Assembly (NCBI GenBank): GCA_034521575.1
Contig: JAXHMJ010000002.1
Location: 280,706 to 344,705, forward strand
Direction: 5' to 3'
From: a candidate division KSB1 bacterium
Lineage (GTDB): Bacteria; Zhuqueibacterota; Zhuqueibacteria; Residuimicrobiales; Krinioviventaceae
Length of the DNA: 64,000 nucleotides
The notes under the pieces were generated by a model. The model was not told the origin of the DNA. It did not search any database and saw only the letters and a program-made list of their open reading frames with translations. Positions 48,431 to 58,785 of this stretch are shown here, in pieces. The translations under genes were made by a program, and so were the position numbers. The first letter of the stretch is position 1, and every line of letters begins with the position of its first letter.

Positions 48431-51400
48431 CCCCGTCCCAGCGGGACCTGTCGCGTCTCTCGGGGCGGCATATGCCGGAATCGTGAAACAACGCCGTAAA
48501 ACCTTAATTCCGGTATGTGCTGGACAAATTTACCGACCGATAACGAACATGACGCTTATCGCGTCCCTGCCGGGACGCCTGATTTTCTGTCACGAATAAT
48601 GCTATAGATATACCGTCCCTGCCGGGACGGGGATTGTGCATCATTGAAGGTTCAGCATATCGAGTGTTTCCCGGGTTTGAATATGTCAAGCTTTTGTATA
48701 TTTTATATTTCGTTGATAGCATAAATTTAAACTTTCCACTTCCTTTAATCCCGGCGTCACCCCAACCTGTCCCGTAGGGACAAAATATCTATAGAACCCA
48801 TGCGAACAAAAATAACGCGCCCCGTTCGGGGTGCGATATGCCGGAGACGTCGGTCAACGCTGCAAACGATTGATTCCGGGATGTGCTGAAATTGATTTTC
48901 CACATCCTGATTAAAATTGTTCATATCGCGTCCCTACGGGACGCCGGTTTCGAACGACGATTGTAGCTATAGATATACCGTCCCTGCCGGGACGGGGATT
49001 GTGCAAAGTTTCATTATAGCGAGTGTTTTGCAGATTTGAATATGCTTTTGCAAATTGGGGCGGTGCGATCGTTCTGTCTGGTATTCCATGGGCAGGGAGG
49101 CGCGGCCACGCTCAACCGCCTACGAATGAATCCGCCGGTGGGCGATGGGGATACGGTCTGCGCTCTTGGCACTATTGCATTGAATGCCGGCCGCGGCCTT
49201 GTCCCGTAGGGACAAAATATCTATAGAACCCATGCGAACAAAAATAACGCGCCCCGTTCGGGGTGCGATATGCCGGAGACGGCGTGCAACGCGGCCAACG
49301 ATTGATTCCGGGATGTGCTGAAATTGATTTTCCACACCCTGATTAAAATTGTTCATATCGCGTCCCTAACGGGACGCCGGTTTCGAACGACGATTGTAGC
49401 TATAGATATGCCGTCCCTGCCGGGACTGGTATTTTGCATAAACAAAGGTTCAGCATGCAGAGTTATCTTTTCATCGCCTTCATTCCAGGCAACACACCCT
49501 GTCCTGTGGGGACAAGATATCTGTAGCCAGAAGTGCTACCAGATAATCCGTCCCATTGGGATGGATTATGCCGGAACGTAAACCTTACGTCCGTCGTCAA
49601 TGGCTATTTTTAATCATGATATTGATCCAAACGACACCCAACCTGTCCCGTAGGGACAAAATATCTATAGAACAAACGCGAACAAAAAAAGGCGCCCCGT
49701 TCGGGGTGCGATATGCCGGAGACGGCGTGCAACGCGGCCAACGATTGATTCCGGGATGTGCTGAAATTGATTTTCCACACCCTGATTAAAATGGCGCCTG
49801 TCGCGTCCCTACGGGCCGCCGGTTTCGAACGATGATTGTAGCTATAGATATGCCGTCCCTACGGGGACGGGGATTGTGCATCATTGAAGGTTCAGCATAT
49901 CGAGTGTTTCCCGGGTTTGAATATGTCAAGCTTTTGTATATTTTATATTTCGTTGATAGCATAAATTTAAACTTTCCACTTCCTTTAATCCCGGCGTCAC
50001 CCCAACCTGTCCCGTAGGGACAAAATATCTATAGAACCCATGCGAACAAAAATAACGCGCCCCGTTCGGGGTGCGATATGCCGGAGACGTCGGTCAACGA
50101 TGCAAACGATTGATTCCGGGATGTGCTGAAATTGATTTTCCACACCCTGATTAACATTGTTCATATTGCGTCCCTACGGGCCGCCGGTTTCGAACGACGA
50201 TTGTAGCTATAGATATGCCGTCCCTACGGGGACGGGGATTGTGCAAAGTTTCATTATAGCGAGTGTTTTGCGGATTTGAATATGCTTTTGCAAATTTGGC
50301 GGTGCGCGGGCGAAAAATGGTTTGCGTTTTTTGAGAAAGGCCGCCGTCGAGCTGATGATCCATGCCCGGATTATACGGTGTCAAAGTCAATTTTTATACG
50401 GAATCCTCTTGCCTGGTATTCCGTAGACAGGTAGAGCGCGGCCACGCTCAACCGCCTACGAATGAATCCGCCGGTGGGCGATGGGGATACGGTCTGCGCT
50501 CTTGGCACTATTGCATTGAATGCCGGCCGCGGCCTTGTCCCGTAGGGACAAAATATCTATAGAACCCATGCGAAAAATAACGCGCCCCGTTCGGGGTGCG
50601 ATATGCCGGAGACGGCGTGCAACGCGGCCAACGATTGATTCCGGGATGTGCTGAAATTGATTTTCCACACCCTGATTAACATTGTTCATATTGCGTCCCT
50701 ACGGGCCGCCGGTTTCGAACGACGATTGTAGCTATAGATATGCCGTCCCTACGGGGACGGGGATTGTGCAAAGTTTCATTATAGCGAGTGTTTTGCGGAT
50801 TTGAATATGCTTTTGCAAATTTGGCGGTGCGCGGGCGAAAAATGGTTTGCGTTTTTTGAGAAAGGCCGCCGTTGAGCTGATGATCCATGCCCGGATTATA
50901 CGGTGTCAAAGTCAATTTTTATACGGAATCCTCTTGCCTGGTATTCCGTAGACAGGTAGAGCGCGGCCATGCTCAACCGTCTACGAATGAATCCGCCGGT
51001 GGGCGGACAGGGTCTCTGGGTTCGGAAAGGAAAAAATACTCAAGCGATTCTTTGTCTGAATCGCAAGCTATTTTAAAATACAGGTTTTGATCGTCTCCTT
51101 CGCCAATGACCGTCCGTTAGCCTTTGCCGGCTAACGGAGGCTTTTATTTCAGAGCCCCGGTATCGCGTCTGCCTTTCGGCTGATTGGCGCCGGGACGGTG
51201 AGCGAAGAGGATGCGGTCTGCGCTGCCGCCACGGATTTATACGTAATAAAAAGCAATAATTGTACGTAATCATCTTGTCTGATTTTTCATGGGCACAGGA
51301 ATTCGGTTATGCTTCTTTATTATATTCAATCCTGTCATTTACCAAATTTGTCCCGTAGGGACAAAATATCTATAGAACCCATGCGGCCAAAAAAAAGCGC

Positions 51401-52905
51401 CCCGTTAGGGGTGCGATATGCCGGAAACGGAAGCAAACCTCAAATATTGAGTATTGTTTCCATTAATAGAAAAGCTCTTTGCTTTTTTAATACAATTTAC
51501 ATATTTTAAATACAAACAACGTCAAAATATATATCAACCTGGGGATCTATCACTAGGAGGGAACAATGGCAAATACCTATACACAAATCTACCTTCAATT
51601 CGTGTTCGCAGTGAAAAACAGAATGTCTTTGATTCAATCGGACTGGAAAGATGAGCTTTATAAATATATCACCGGAATTGCTCAGAATAACAAGCACAAA
51701 CTCATTGCAATAAATGGAATGCCGGATCATTTGCACCTATTTATTGGTTATAAGCCGCACCAATTAATACCTGACCTTCTTCAGGATATCAAGGGATGTT
51801 CGTCTACCTGGATTAATGAGCGTAGACTGGCTTGTGGAAAATTCGGATGGCAAGCCGGATATGGAGCGTTTTCGTATTCGCACTCACAAATCAATAATGT
51901 TGCGACGTATATAAAAAATCAGGAAAAACATCATAGAAAGAAATCTTTTAGGACAGAATATATCGAATTTTTAGATAATTTTAACGTTGATTACAGTGAT
52001 CGTTATATTTTTTATGATATTGAGTAGAATGAAATAACAAAGTTGCATATGTCGTCATTAAAGCACGTGGATTCAGAATTTATATCTAATCTAATATACA
52101 GTTTGTCCTTTGTCTCGAAATTGGATATGCCGTAATTTACAAACAACGCAACATACTATTAATCATGTGATGTGCTGAAAGGGGTTTCCCACACCCTGAT
52201 TAATATTGCGCCTATCGCGTCCCTGACGGGACGCCGGTTTCGAACGACGATTGTAGCTATAGATATACCGTCCCTGCCGGGACGGGGATTGTGCATCATT
52301 GAAGAAACAGCTGTCCGAATTTTTTCAATGGTGAATAAAGATATTTGATCAAATTCTATGCTTTGGACATTTCCTAGTCAGTATAAATTGAACATTCTCC
52401 AGGATATTTTTTTCTGTCATCACCCCAACCTGTCCCGTAGGGACAAAATATCTATAGAACCCATGCGAACAAAAAAAGGCGCCCCGTTCGGGGCGGCATA
52501 TGCCGGAGACGTCGGTCAACGATGCCAACGATTGATTCCGGGATGTGCTGAAATTGATTTTCCACACCCTGATTAAAATTGTTCATATTGCGACCCTACG
52601 GGCCGCCGGTTTCGAACGACGATTGTAGCTATAGATATGCCGTCCCTGCCGGGACGGGGATTGTGCAAAGTTTCATTATAGCGAGTGTTTTGCGGATTTG
52701 AATATGTTTTTGCAAATTGGGGCGGTGCGATCGTTCTGTCTGGTATTCCATGGGCAGGTAGAGCGCGGCCACGCTCAACCGTCTACGAATGAATCCGCCG
52801 GTGGGCGATGGGGATACGGTCTGCGCTCTTGCCGCTATTGCATTCAATGCCGGCCGCGGCCTTGTCCCGTAGGGACAAAATATCTCTAGTCAGAATCATC
52901 ATCAT
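48430..52905. repeat. BIME-like repeat array B
   Basis: About eight full or partial units of the array A family. The left motif TGTCCCGTAGGGACA begins near 48769, 49200, 49643, 50009, 50537, 51349, 52431 and 52863, with a degenerate copy near 49500. Inner hairpins read GCGCCCCGTTCGGGGTGC and the right motif CTATAGATATGCCGTCCCT. Spacers differ from array A (CCGCCGGTGGGCGATGGGG type). One unit is split by the Y1 transposase gene: its left half ends near 51440 and its middle resumes at about 52118. Flanking motifs form inverted pairs, as in BIMEs. Confidence 0.85.
51566..52027 (+). CDS. IS200-like Y1 transposase (RAYT-type candidate)
   Basis: 153 residues, IS200/IS605-like TnpA fold: YTQIYLQFVFAVKNR at the start, the HUH motif GMPDHLHLF (H55, H57), and the nucleophile Y115 in VATYIKNQEKHH. 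A GGAGGG ribosome site precedes ATG 51566. It is single-copy here, without a TnpB gene, and sits inside an array B repeat unit. That is the arrangement of RAYT proteins, which mobilise REP/BIME hairpins. Direct recognition of this repeat family is inference. Confidence 0.85.
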   Translation: MANTYTQIYLQFVFAVKNRMSLIQSDWKDELYKYITGIAQNNKHKLIAINGMPDHLHLFIGYKPHQLIPDLLQDIKGCSSTWINERRLACGKFGWQAGYGAFSYSHSQINNVATYIKNQEKHHRKKSFRTEYIEFLDNFNVDYSDRYIFYDIE

Positions 52906-52993
52906 GGTCCCCGTCCCGTCGGGACGGAATAGGCCGGAATTCGACTGGAATATGAATATTGATTCTCGTGAGACGATAGATCAATTTGCTGTT

Positions 52994-53923
52994 CTACGAT
53001 TCTTTCTCCGGCGCGGACCGCTCAATCAAAATAATCAAACCCGCCCCAACAACCATCAGCAGCAGCGCAACCGCAAACTCTGACGTAAAGACATCCGGGA
53101 AAAACGGCCGATAGCCGGTAATGACCGCCTCACCTTCCTTGATGATCAATTCCCCGGCAGCATCCCGCAGATACAGTGTGTTTTTCCACGGCCACAACAC
53201 TCCGACCGATCCGAAAATAAATCCTGTGAGCAATCCCAGCGTCGCATTGCGGAAATGTTTAAAAATCCATGCAATCAAATTGGCGAATAAAACCAAACCG
53301 AGTCCCGCGCCCAATGCGACGGGCAAAAGGATGGTAAAATCGCGCTGACTCACAGCATGAATCATGACCAGTTGATAATTCCCCATTAAAACCAGAACAA
53401 ACGACCCCGAAAGTCCGGGCAGGATCATGCTGCACATGCTGACGGCGCCGCAAAGAATCAGGTAAAAAAAACCGTCATTTTCGGTGGCGGGATTGACAAA
53501 CGAGATAAACAGCGCCAGGGCTGCCCCGGCAATCAGCATGATAAACACCGGCGGGCGCCAGTGTTCGATGCGTCTGCCGACAAAATAGACCGAGGCCAGG
53601 ATAAGCCCCAGGAAAAAAGACCATACCCATTCCGGATAGCGCTGAAAGAGAAAATCCAATAATTCTGCCAGCGACAGAATGGCAGCGACGATCCCGAAAA
53701 GCAGGGACATCAGAAACACGAAATCGGTGTGTTGGGCAAATTTACGCCATTCACGCTGTCCGAGCCATTGCAGCGCCGTCAAATTAAACGATTTGATGGC
53801 ATTGATGAGCCGCTCAAAAATGCCGAACAACAGCGCCATGGTACCGCCGGACACGCCGGGGATAACGTTGGCGGAGCCCAATGCAAGTCCCTGCAAAAAT
53901 TGGATGAGATGGTGTTTTTTCAT
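52994..53923 (-). CDS. DUF368 family (PopT-like) undecaprenyl-phosphate translocase
   Basis: 309 residues with 8-9 hydrophobic segments. Two PG(V/L)SG motifs are visible (NVIPGVSGGTMALLFG and ILPGLSGSFVLVL), diagnostic of DUF368. Some members have been shown to return undecaprenyl phosphate to the cytoplasmic face, recycling the lipid carrier for envelope glycans. It is convergent with array B, which ends ~90 bases away. Intact. Confidence 0.85.
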   Translation of the reverse strand: MKKHHLIQFLQGLALGSANVIPGVSGGTMALLFGIFERLINAIKSFNLTALQWLGQREWRKFAQHTDFVFLMSLLFGIVAAILSLAELLDFLFQRYPEWVWSFFLGLILASVYFVGRRIEHWRPPVFIMLIAGAALALFISFVNPATENDGFFYLILCGAVSMCSMILPGLSGSFVLVLMGNYQLVMIHAVSQRDFTILLPVALGAGLGLVLFANLIAWIFKHFRNATLGLLTGFIFGSVGVLWPWKNTLYLRDAAGELIIKEGEAVITGYRPFFPDVFTSEFAVALLLMVVGAGLIILIERSAPEKES

Positions 53924-54014
53924 GATCCGCTCGATTTTGTGTAATGCCGATATAAGGTTCGAAATAAAAATACAATGACCAGCCCCTTGGGAAATGGGGA
54001 CAGGCTGCTATAAC

Positions 54015-54044
54015 AAAAAAAAGCTGGTTTTTTTAAAACCAGCT
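54015..54044 (-). terminator. Rho-independent terminator after tRNA-Pro
   Basis: On the minus strand, AGCTGGTTTT and AAAACCAGCT form a perfect 10-bp stem around AAA, followed by a run of seven T. It lies just after the tRNA 3' end. Confidence 0.9.
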
Positions 54045-54045
54045 C

Positions 54046-54123
54046 TGGTCGGGGCGAGAAGATTTGAACTTCCGACTTCCTGCTCCCGAAGCAGGCGCGC
54101 TAACCGGACTGCGCTACGCCCCG
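54046..54123 (-). tRNA. tRNA-Pro (anticodon CGG)
   Basis: The minus strand folds as a cloverleaf: acceptor CGGGGCG/CGCCCCG, anticodon stem CCTGC/GCAGG with loop TTCGGGA (anticodon CGG), and T loop GTTCAAATC. The 3' CCA is encoded (ACCA at 54049-54046). Proline codon CCG. Confidence 0.95.
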
Positions 54124-54247
54124 ATATTGGGAGAATGTATTTGAGATTTGAAACAACCCGCCAGGGGCGGGTATATTTTATTAATTCGCCAACTTTTAAT
54201 CCATTGACCTCAATGTTATCAGCTTTGATAAAAACCTTTGTTTTGAT

Positions 54248-54922
54248 TCACTGCCAGGTCAGGCTTTTGAAAATGAGTTTGGCAAACAACAGAGTATCCC
54301 GAACCGGATGAATGGCGCTGCCTTTATTTGTGTACACGGTGCGAATGGGGATTTCTGCAAAACGGCTCCCGGTTTTACCCAGTTTAATCAGCATTTCAGA
54401 TTCAACTTGAAACCCTCGTTCACAGAAATTCATGGCCTTTAGAGCGTCTAATCGCAAGGCGCGATATCCGCATTGACTGTCCCGGATGCGTGCGCCGGAA
54501 ACAAGCGAGACCATAATGGAAGTAATCCCGTTGCTCAATTGACGATGGGCCGGCATACAGCGCTGCCGATCGGTTCGATTTGCGATAATGACATCCGAAA
54601 CATCGCTTTCAATCGCATGAAAAAAAGCCGGCAGAGAACTGGGGGGATGCTGCAAGTCCGCATCCATCATGATCATCCATCTGTATTTGTGAGCCACGCC
54701 GAACCGGATAGCTGACCGAATGGCATCACCCTTGCCAAGATTGCAAGGATGAGAGAGCACGGTGCACTTGCTTTTTCTCGCGCGTTCCGCCGTTGCATCA
54801 ACGGACCCGTCATCCACAATCAGGATATGTTCGGGATGAATATACTTTGCTATGTCAAAGATCAAGGATTCAATCGTCGATTCTTCATTATATGCTAAAA
54901 TTGCAATATAACAAGAACTCAT
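54248..54922 (-). CDS. GT2 family glycosyltransferase (dolichyl-phosphate-mannose-synthase-like)
   Basis: 224 residues. The GT-A core reads CYIAILAYNEESTIESLIF, ILIVDDGSVDAT and MMDADLQHPPSSLPAFF (the D-x-D metal site), then SQCGYRALR and GFQVESEMLIKLGK, as in DPM1/DPG-type enzymes. They transfer a sugar from a nucleotide donor to polyprenyl phosphate. It is the last gene of the minus-strand set, 44 bases downstream of the SH3/parvulin gene. Confidence 0.85.
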   Translation of the reverse strand: MSSCYIAILAYNEESTIESLIFDIAKYIHPEHILIVDDGSVDATAERARKSKCTVLSHPCNLGKGDAIRSAIRFGVAHKYRWMIMMDADLQHPPSSLPAFFHAIESDVSDVIIANRTDRQRCMPAHRQLSNGITSIMVSLVSGARIRDSQCGYRALRLDALKAMNFCERGFQVESEMLIKLGKTGSRFAEIPIRTVYTNKGSAIHPVRDTLLFAKLIFKSLTWQ

Positions 54923-54966
54923 AAAGTCTTAAAATATAACAATAAAAAATGATTGATGCAAGTGAT

Positions 54967-55497
54967 TTATTCTATACGTTTGAAAATATTGTAACCATGC
55001 GCTGTTTCTACAATATCACTGACTTTGTTGACATCAAGCGATACAATCACAGACTCTATTTTCTGACTAAAATCTCCGCGATCAAAATAACCCAGGTCAC
55101 CGCCAATAGAGGCGCTCGGCGCGATTGAATGTTGGCGAGCCAATGTTGAAAAATCCTGACCCTGTTCAAGCTTTTGTTTGATCTCCTGCGCTTTTTCCCG
55201 CGTTTTGACCATAATATGCAGCGCATGAAATTCTCCGGAATCGTCTGAAGCTTTGAATGCGGTGAGGGACGGCTTCCAGAACCAGCCGGTGAGTTGCACC
55301 TGCACCCAGTTGTCCCGTTCCTGCAGAATGGTCATTTCCGTGCCTTTGAGAATAGTGCCGATTTTACGGCCGTTGGGAGCGATACGCAGGTTTTCTTCCG
55401 CTACCTTGACGTACATGGTTCTGACCTGTGCAGCGCCCAACGCAGCATACAACAGAATGATGCCCAACAGCAAAACTGACATATGACGATGCTTCAT
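54967..55497 (-). CDS. SH3-like and parvulin (PpiC) domain protein
   Basis: 176 residues. A signal peptide (MSVLLLGIILLYAALGAAQ) is followed by an SH3-like domain (EENLRIAPNGRKIGTILKG, WVQVQLTGWFW) and a parvulin peptidyl-prolyl isomerase domain (HALHIMVKTREKAQEI, FSTLARQHSIAPSASIGGDLGYF, DIVETAHGYNIFKRI). The combination suggests a periplasmic folding aid or envelope-binding protein. It overlaps pfkB by four bases. Confidence 0.85.
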   Translation of the reverse strand: MKHRHMSVLLLGIILLYAALGAAQVRTMYVKVAEENLRIAPNGRKIGTILKGTEMTILQERDNWVQVQLTGWFWKPSLTAFKASDDSGEFHALHIMVKTREKAQEIKQKLEQGQDFSTLARQHSIAPSASIGGDLGYFDRGDFSQKIESVIVSLDVNKVSDIVETAHGYNIFKRIE

Positions 55498-56423
55498 AAA
55501 TCCTCCGATGATACGGTTAAAGTATTAATAAAATGTTCTATTTGTCCAAGATCAGGTATTCCCGGTTTACCGCCGATGTGAGAGCAGACGATCGCGGAAA
55601 CCGCTGAAGCGAATTGTGCTGTTTTCCTTAATGTATAACCATTCATGATGCCGTATAAAGAGGCGCCGTGAAATACATCTCCCGCGCCTGTGGTATCTAC
55701 AACCGGGACCGGAAATGCGCGCTGGTGAAACGATTCCTCTCTGCTGGCCCAGTAACTGCCTTGGGCCCCACAGGTAACCGCCGCGGTTGTAATACCGAAA
55801 TCTAATAATTTTTTCGCACTTTTCAGAGGGCTTTTTTCTATTTGATGCTCTGAAAACGTCTCGCTGACTATGGCGATATCAACCCATTGAAGCAATTCTT
55901 CCGGAATGGGCCGGTTGCTGCCGATATCAATAGACACCCGAGTGTTGTGTCGACGGGCGATTTGAGCGGTTTCAATACAAAGGTCAATGTCTCGACCGTC
56001 TATATGCAGAATCTCAGCCTCGCGTATGTGGTTTATACAGGCCTCATTCAGGTCTGAAATACTACTGCCATTACGATTCAGAAAAATAGTTCGGTCTCCG
56101 TTTCGTTGATCGATAATGACGAATGATTCGGCTGTCATCCGATCCGGATGTCTTTCCAGAGCGGAACAATCCACATGAAACTGCTCTAATTCGTGCTGCA
56201 GAAAATCCGCCATTTCATCGTCACCAACCGTAGAGATAAATGTGCCGGGGATGCCCAATCGTCCCAGCACAGCCAGCGCTGTGGGGACAGGACCGCCGCC
56301 CTGCATCACATAATGATCAACGATATTTTTTGTGTTGGGTTCCGGATAATGTTGTGTCAACAGTAAATGGTCGACAACAATTAACCCCAAACCAACGCAT
56401 CGATAGGGTATGGTCTTTGTCAT
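55494..56423 (-). CDS. PfkB family carbohydrate kinase
   Basis: 309 residues. PfkB signatures are GGGPVPTALAVLGRLG near the start and VVDTTGAGDVFHGA near the end (the catalytic Asp is in DTTGAGD). The substrate is not clear; ribokinase or fructokinase-like sugars or a nucleoside are possible. It overlaps ftcD and the SH3/parvulin gene by four bases each, so it is part of the same transcript. Confidence 0.85.
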   Translation of the reverse strand: MTKTIPYRCVGLGLIVVDHLLLTQHYPEPNTKNIVDHYVMQGGGPVPTALAVLGRLGIPGTFISTVGDDEMADFLQHELEQFHVDCSALERHPDRMTAESFVIIDQRNGDRTIFLNRNGSSISDLNEACINHIREAEILHIDGRDIDLCIETAQIARRHNTRVSIDIGSNRPIPEELLQWVDIAIVSETFSEHQIEKSPLKSAKKLLDFGITTAAVTCGAQGSYWASREESFHQRAFPVPVVDTTGAGDVFHGASLYGIMNGYTLRKTAQFASAVSAIVCSHIGGKPGIPDLGQIEHFINTLTVSSEDL

Positions 56424-57436
56424 GGTTCATCAAATAGTTTTGTGATTTGTCGTTCTATGATTTTGGCGTCCGGGTCAAAAGGACCGAGGTCATTTAGCCC
56501 CAGCGCCTGCACCGCCGTTTGAATCAATTGATCCGGTTTTGAATCTGATTGCAAATAATACCGCCCCGCTTGCAAAAGCGCCTCAAGCGGACACATGCCA
56601 ATCAGTTCACTGCCGGTAACATGCACAGATCTTTTTTTTGCCTCTTCCTTGACGGTTTCAAAGGCTGTGTGCATCGGTGTTACGGTAAAATCAACAAGAT
56701 TCATGGACACCTGAACTTTGTTATATTGCTTCAGGGTCCAGCCAATTGCTTTGCACTGTTTGAGACGGCCGGGGATGTTCTTTACACTGCCGTCCGGATC
56801 AACAAGGCGCTTTCCTGATTCCCGGACAACGGCTGCAATTTCTTTTGCAATATCAAGTTCCTCTGTGTCAAGATTTATATTATAAGCGATGAGCAAAGGA
56901 CGAGCGCCAATGGCGGTGGCTCCGCTGACAGGGTTAAAGCGTGCGGGACCAAAGTCAGGTTTCCATTCAGCTTTTTCGAGTTTTGTCTGAAATCCTTCAT
57001 ATTCACCGCTTCGGATGCAGGAAAGATTGCGCCGGGCATCTATCAGAGCCGCATGCGCGTATAGGTAAACCGGTATGTCAAGTTCTGCGCCTACTTTTTT
57101 CCCCAGTTCGCGGGCAAGCGATATACAGTCCCGCATCGACGTACCACTTAATGGAATGAACGGACACACATCTGTGGCGCCAACCCGGGGATGTACACCT
57201 TTGTGAGAGCGCATATCAATCAATTCAAAAGCTGTTTGAATGGCGTTAAATGCGGCCTGGAAGACACTCATTTTGTCTCCGGCAAAGGTGATGACCGTTC
57301 GGTTTACATCAAAACCGCTGTCTCTATGCAGTACCTTTACCCCGGACACCGATGTGATCGCATCATGGATAGTTTGAATTTTTTTGGCATCCCGTCCTTC
57401 ACTGAAATTGGGCACGCATTCTACCAGTTTCATCAA
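56420..57436 (-). CDS. ftcD: Glutamate formimidoyltransferase
   Basis: 338 residues, single-domain FTCD-type enzyme: LVECVPNFSEGRD, SHKGVHPRVGATDVCPFIPL, and GSELIGMCPLEALLQAG. It transfers the formimino group from N-formimino-glutamate to tetrahydrofolate in histidine breakdown. The cyclodeaminase domain is absent. No other histidine-utilisation gene is visible here. The start MMK overlaps the ispG stop by four bases. Confidence 0.9.
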   Translation of the reverse strand: MMKLVECVPNFSEGRDAKKIQTIHDAITSVSGVKVLHRDSGFDVNRTVITFAGDKMSVFQAAFNAIQTAFELIDMRSHKGVHPRVGATDVCPFIPLSGTSMRDCISLARELGKKVGAELDIPVYLYAHAALIDARRNLSCIRSGEYEGFQTKLEKAEWKPDFGPARFNPVSGATAIGARPLLIAYNINLDTEELDIAKEIAAVVRESGKRLVDPDGSVKNIPGRLKQCKAIGWTLKQYNKVQVSMNLVDFTVTPMHTAFETVKEEAKKRSVHVTGSELIGMCPLEALLQAGRYYLQSDSKPDQLIQTAVQALGLNDLGPFDPDAKIIERQITKLFDEP

Positions 57437-58491
57437 CCTTTCCAGTTCTCTACCTCGTTTATCAGCTCTTGCACAATCTGATCCTCTTTGATTCGGCGGA
57501 TGATTTTTCCCTTTTTGAACAAAACAGCGCTGTCTTTTCCACAGGCGACACCGATATCCGCTTCCCGCGCTTCTCCCGGTCCGTTTACCACGCAGCCCAT
57601 AATGGCCAGTGTCAGTGGTTTATCTATACCCGCCAGACGTTTCTCTACGCTGTCCACAATCGGAATCATATCCACCCGAGTTCGTCCGCAGGTGGGACAG
57701 GAAATAATGTTCACACCCGGAGGTGTGAGATTCAGGCTTTTCAGAATTTGCCGCCCGACCGTCACTTCATCCACCGGATCTCCTGTTAAAGAGACGCGCA
57801 GGGTATCTCCAATACCATCCGCGAGCAAGATGCCCAGTCCCACCGCGCTTTTGATCGTGCCGCTTTTTACCGTCCCGGCTTCCGTTACCCCGATATGCAG
57901 AGGCACATCGGTTTGACGCGCGGCGGATCGATACGCTTCAATGGTTTTTAAAACATCGGATGATTTCAGAGACAAGACCAAATCTTCCGCCCCAAACTCT
58001 CTGCACAGGTCGATATTGCGCAATCCGCTGCGCACCAGTGCATTGACTGTGGCGCCGCCTTCCTCGTTCAATAAATCCTTTTCAATTGAACCGGAATTGA
58101 CACCGACTCGTATGGGGATTTTATATCGGACCGCTTTTTTTACGACTTTTTCTACATATTCTTTTTTTCCGATATTACCGGGATTAATACGGATTTTGTC
58201 CGCTCCTGCGTCCAGTGAACCCAGGGCCAGTTTATAGTCAAAATGAATGTCCGCCACCAGGGGGATCGTGATTTGTTTCTTGATCTCTGCAAACGCGGTT
58301 AGCGCCTGTTTTTGCGGAACGGCCGTGCGTACAATATCGCAACCGGCGCTTTCCAGAGCCTTGATCTGGTTTACAGTGGCGGCAATGTCTGTTGTATCTG
58401 TATTGGTCATACTCTGAATAGCTATTGGAGCATCGCCGCCAATCGGAATATTCCCTACAAATATTTTACGGGTTTTTCTGCGTTTGATCAT
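57433..58491 (-). CDS. ispG: 4-hydroxy-3-methylbut-2-enyl diphosphate synthase
   Basis: 352 residues, the sixth step of the non-mevalonate isoprenoid pathway (MEcPP to HMBPP). Diagnostic parts: IAIQSMTNTDTTD, DIHFDYKLALGSLDAGADKIRINPGNIG, and the [4Fe-4S] ligands in ISCPTCGRT and IMGCVVNGPGEA. I chose the ATG at 58491 (MIKRRKTRK), which follows the family start; an in-frame ATG at 58545 adds 18 residues. It is the first gene of the minus-strand set. It is divergent from the tetR gene. Confidence 0.95.
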   Translation of the reverse strand: MIKRRKTRKIFVGNIPIGGDAPIAIQSMTNTDTTDIAATVNQIKALESAGCDIVRTAVPQKQALTAFAEIKKQITIPLVADIHFDYKLALGSLDAGADKIRINPGNIGKKEYVEKVVKKAVRYKIPIRVGVNSGSIEKDLLNEEGGATVNALVRSGLRNIDLCREFGAEDLVLSLKSSDVLKTIEAYRSAARQTDVPLHIGVTEAGTVKSGTIKSAVGLGILLADGIGDTLRVSLTGDPVDEVTVGRQILKSLNLTPPGVNIISCPTCGRTRVDMIPIVDSVEKRLAGIDKPLTLAIMGCVVNGPGEAREADIGVACGKDSAVLFKKGKIIRRIKEDQIVQELINEVENWKG

Positions 58492-58654
58492 AATTTTACC
58501 ATAATTTTCAGCCTGTATTTTATAAAATTTATTGCTGAAAAGCAAGCATTACAGAATAGTTAGCACCGATTTAACGGGAAAATCTGTGTAAAGATTCTGA
58601 AAAATGCTTTAAAATATGAAACCTTTTGACTTGCACTACGTTTATACAAGAAAA

Positions 58655-58670
58655 TTTACCGAACGGTAGG
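58655..58670. promoter_or_regulatory. TetR operator-like site 1
   Basis: TTACCGAACGGTAG in the ispG-tetR intergenic region matches the second site at 58754 in 13 of 14 bases (ACCG/CGGT arms around AA). Probably bound by the TetR protein encoded downstream; TTGACT lies ~30 bases upstream. Confidence 0.6.
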
Positions 58671-58753
58671 TAAGATTTTGCAATATTTTGTCAAATTAAA
58701 TGTTAAAATCAGGCGATTGGTTGAAACAATGAGAAAAAATATTCGTCTTGAAT

Positions 58754-58767
58754 TTACCGAACGGTAA
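58754..58767. promoter_or_regulatory. TetR operator-like site 2
   Basis: TTACCGAACGGTAA, near-perfect palindrome (ACCG AA CGGT), 19 bases before the tetR start. With site 1 it probably mediates repression of the regulator and the efflux operon, the usual TetR/AcrR logic. Confidence 0.65.
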
Positions 58768-58785
58768 GTCATAAAACGGGATATA

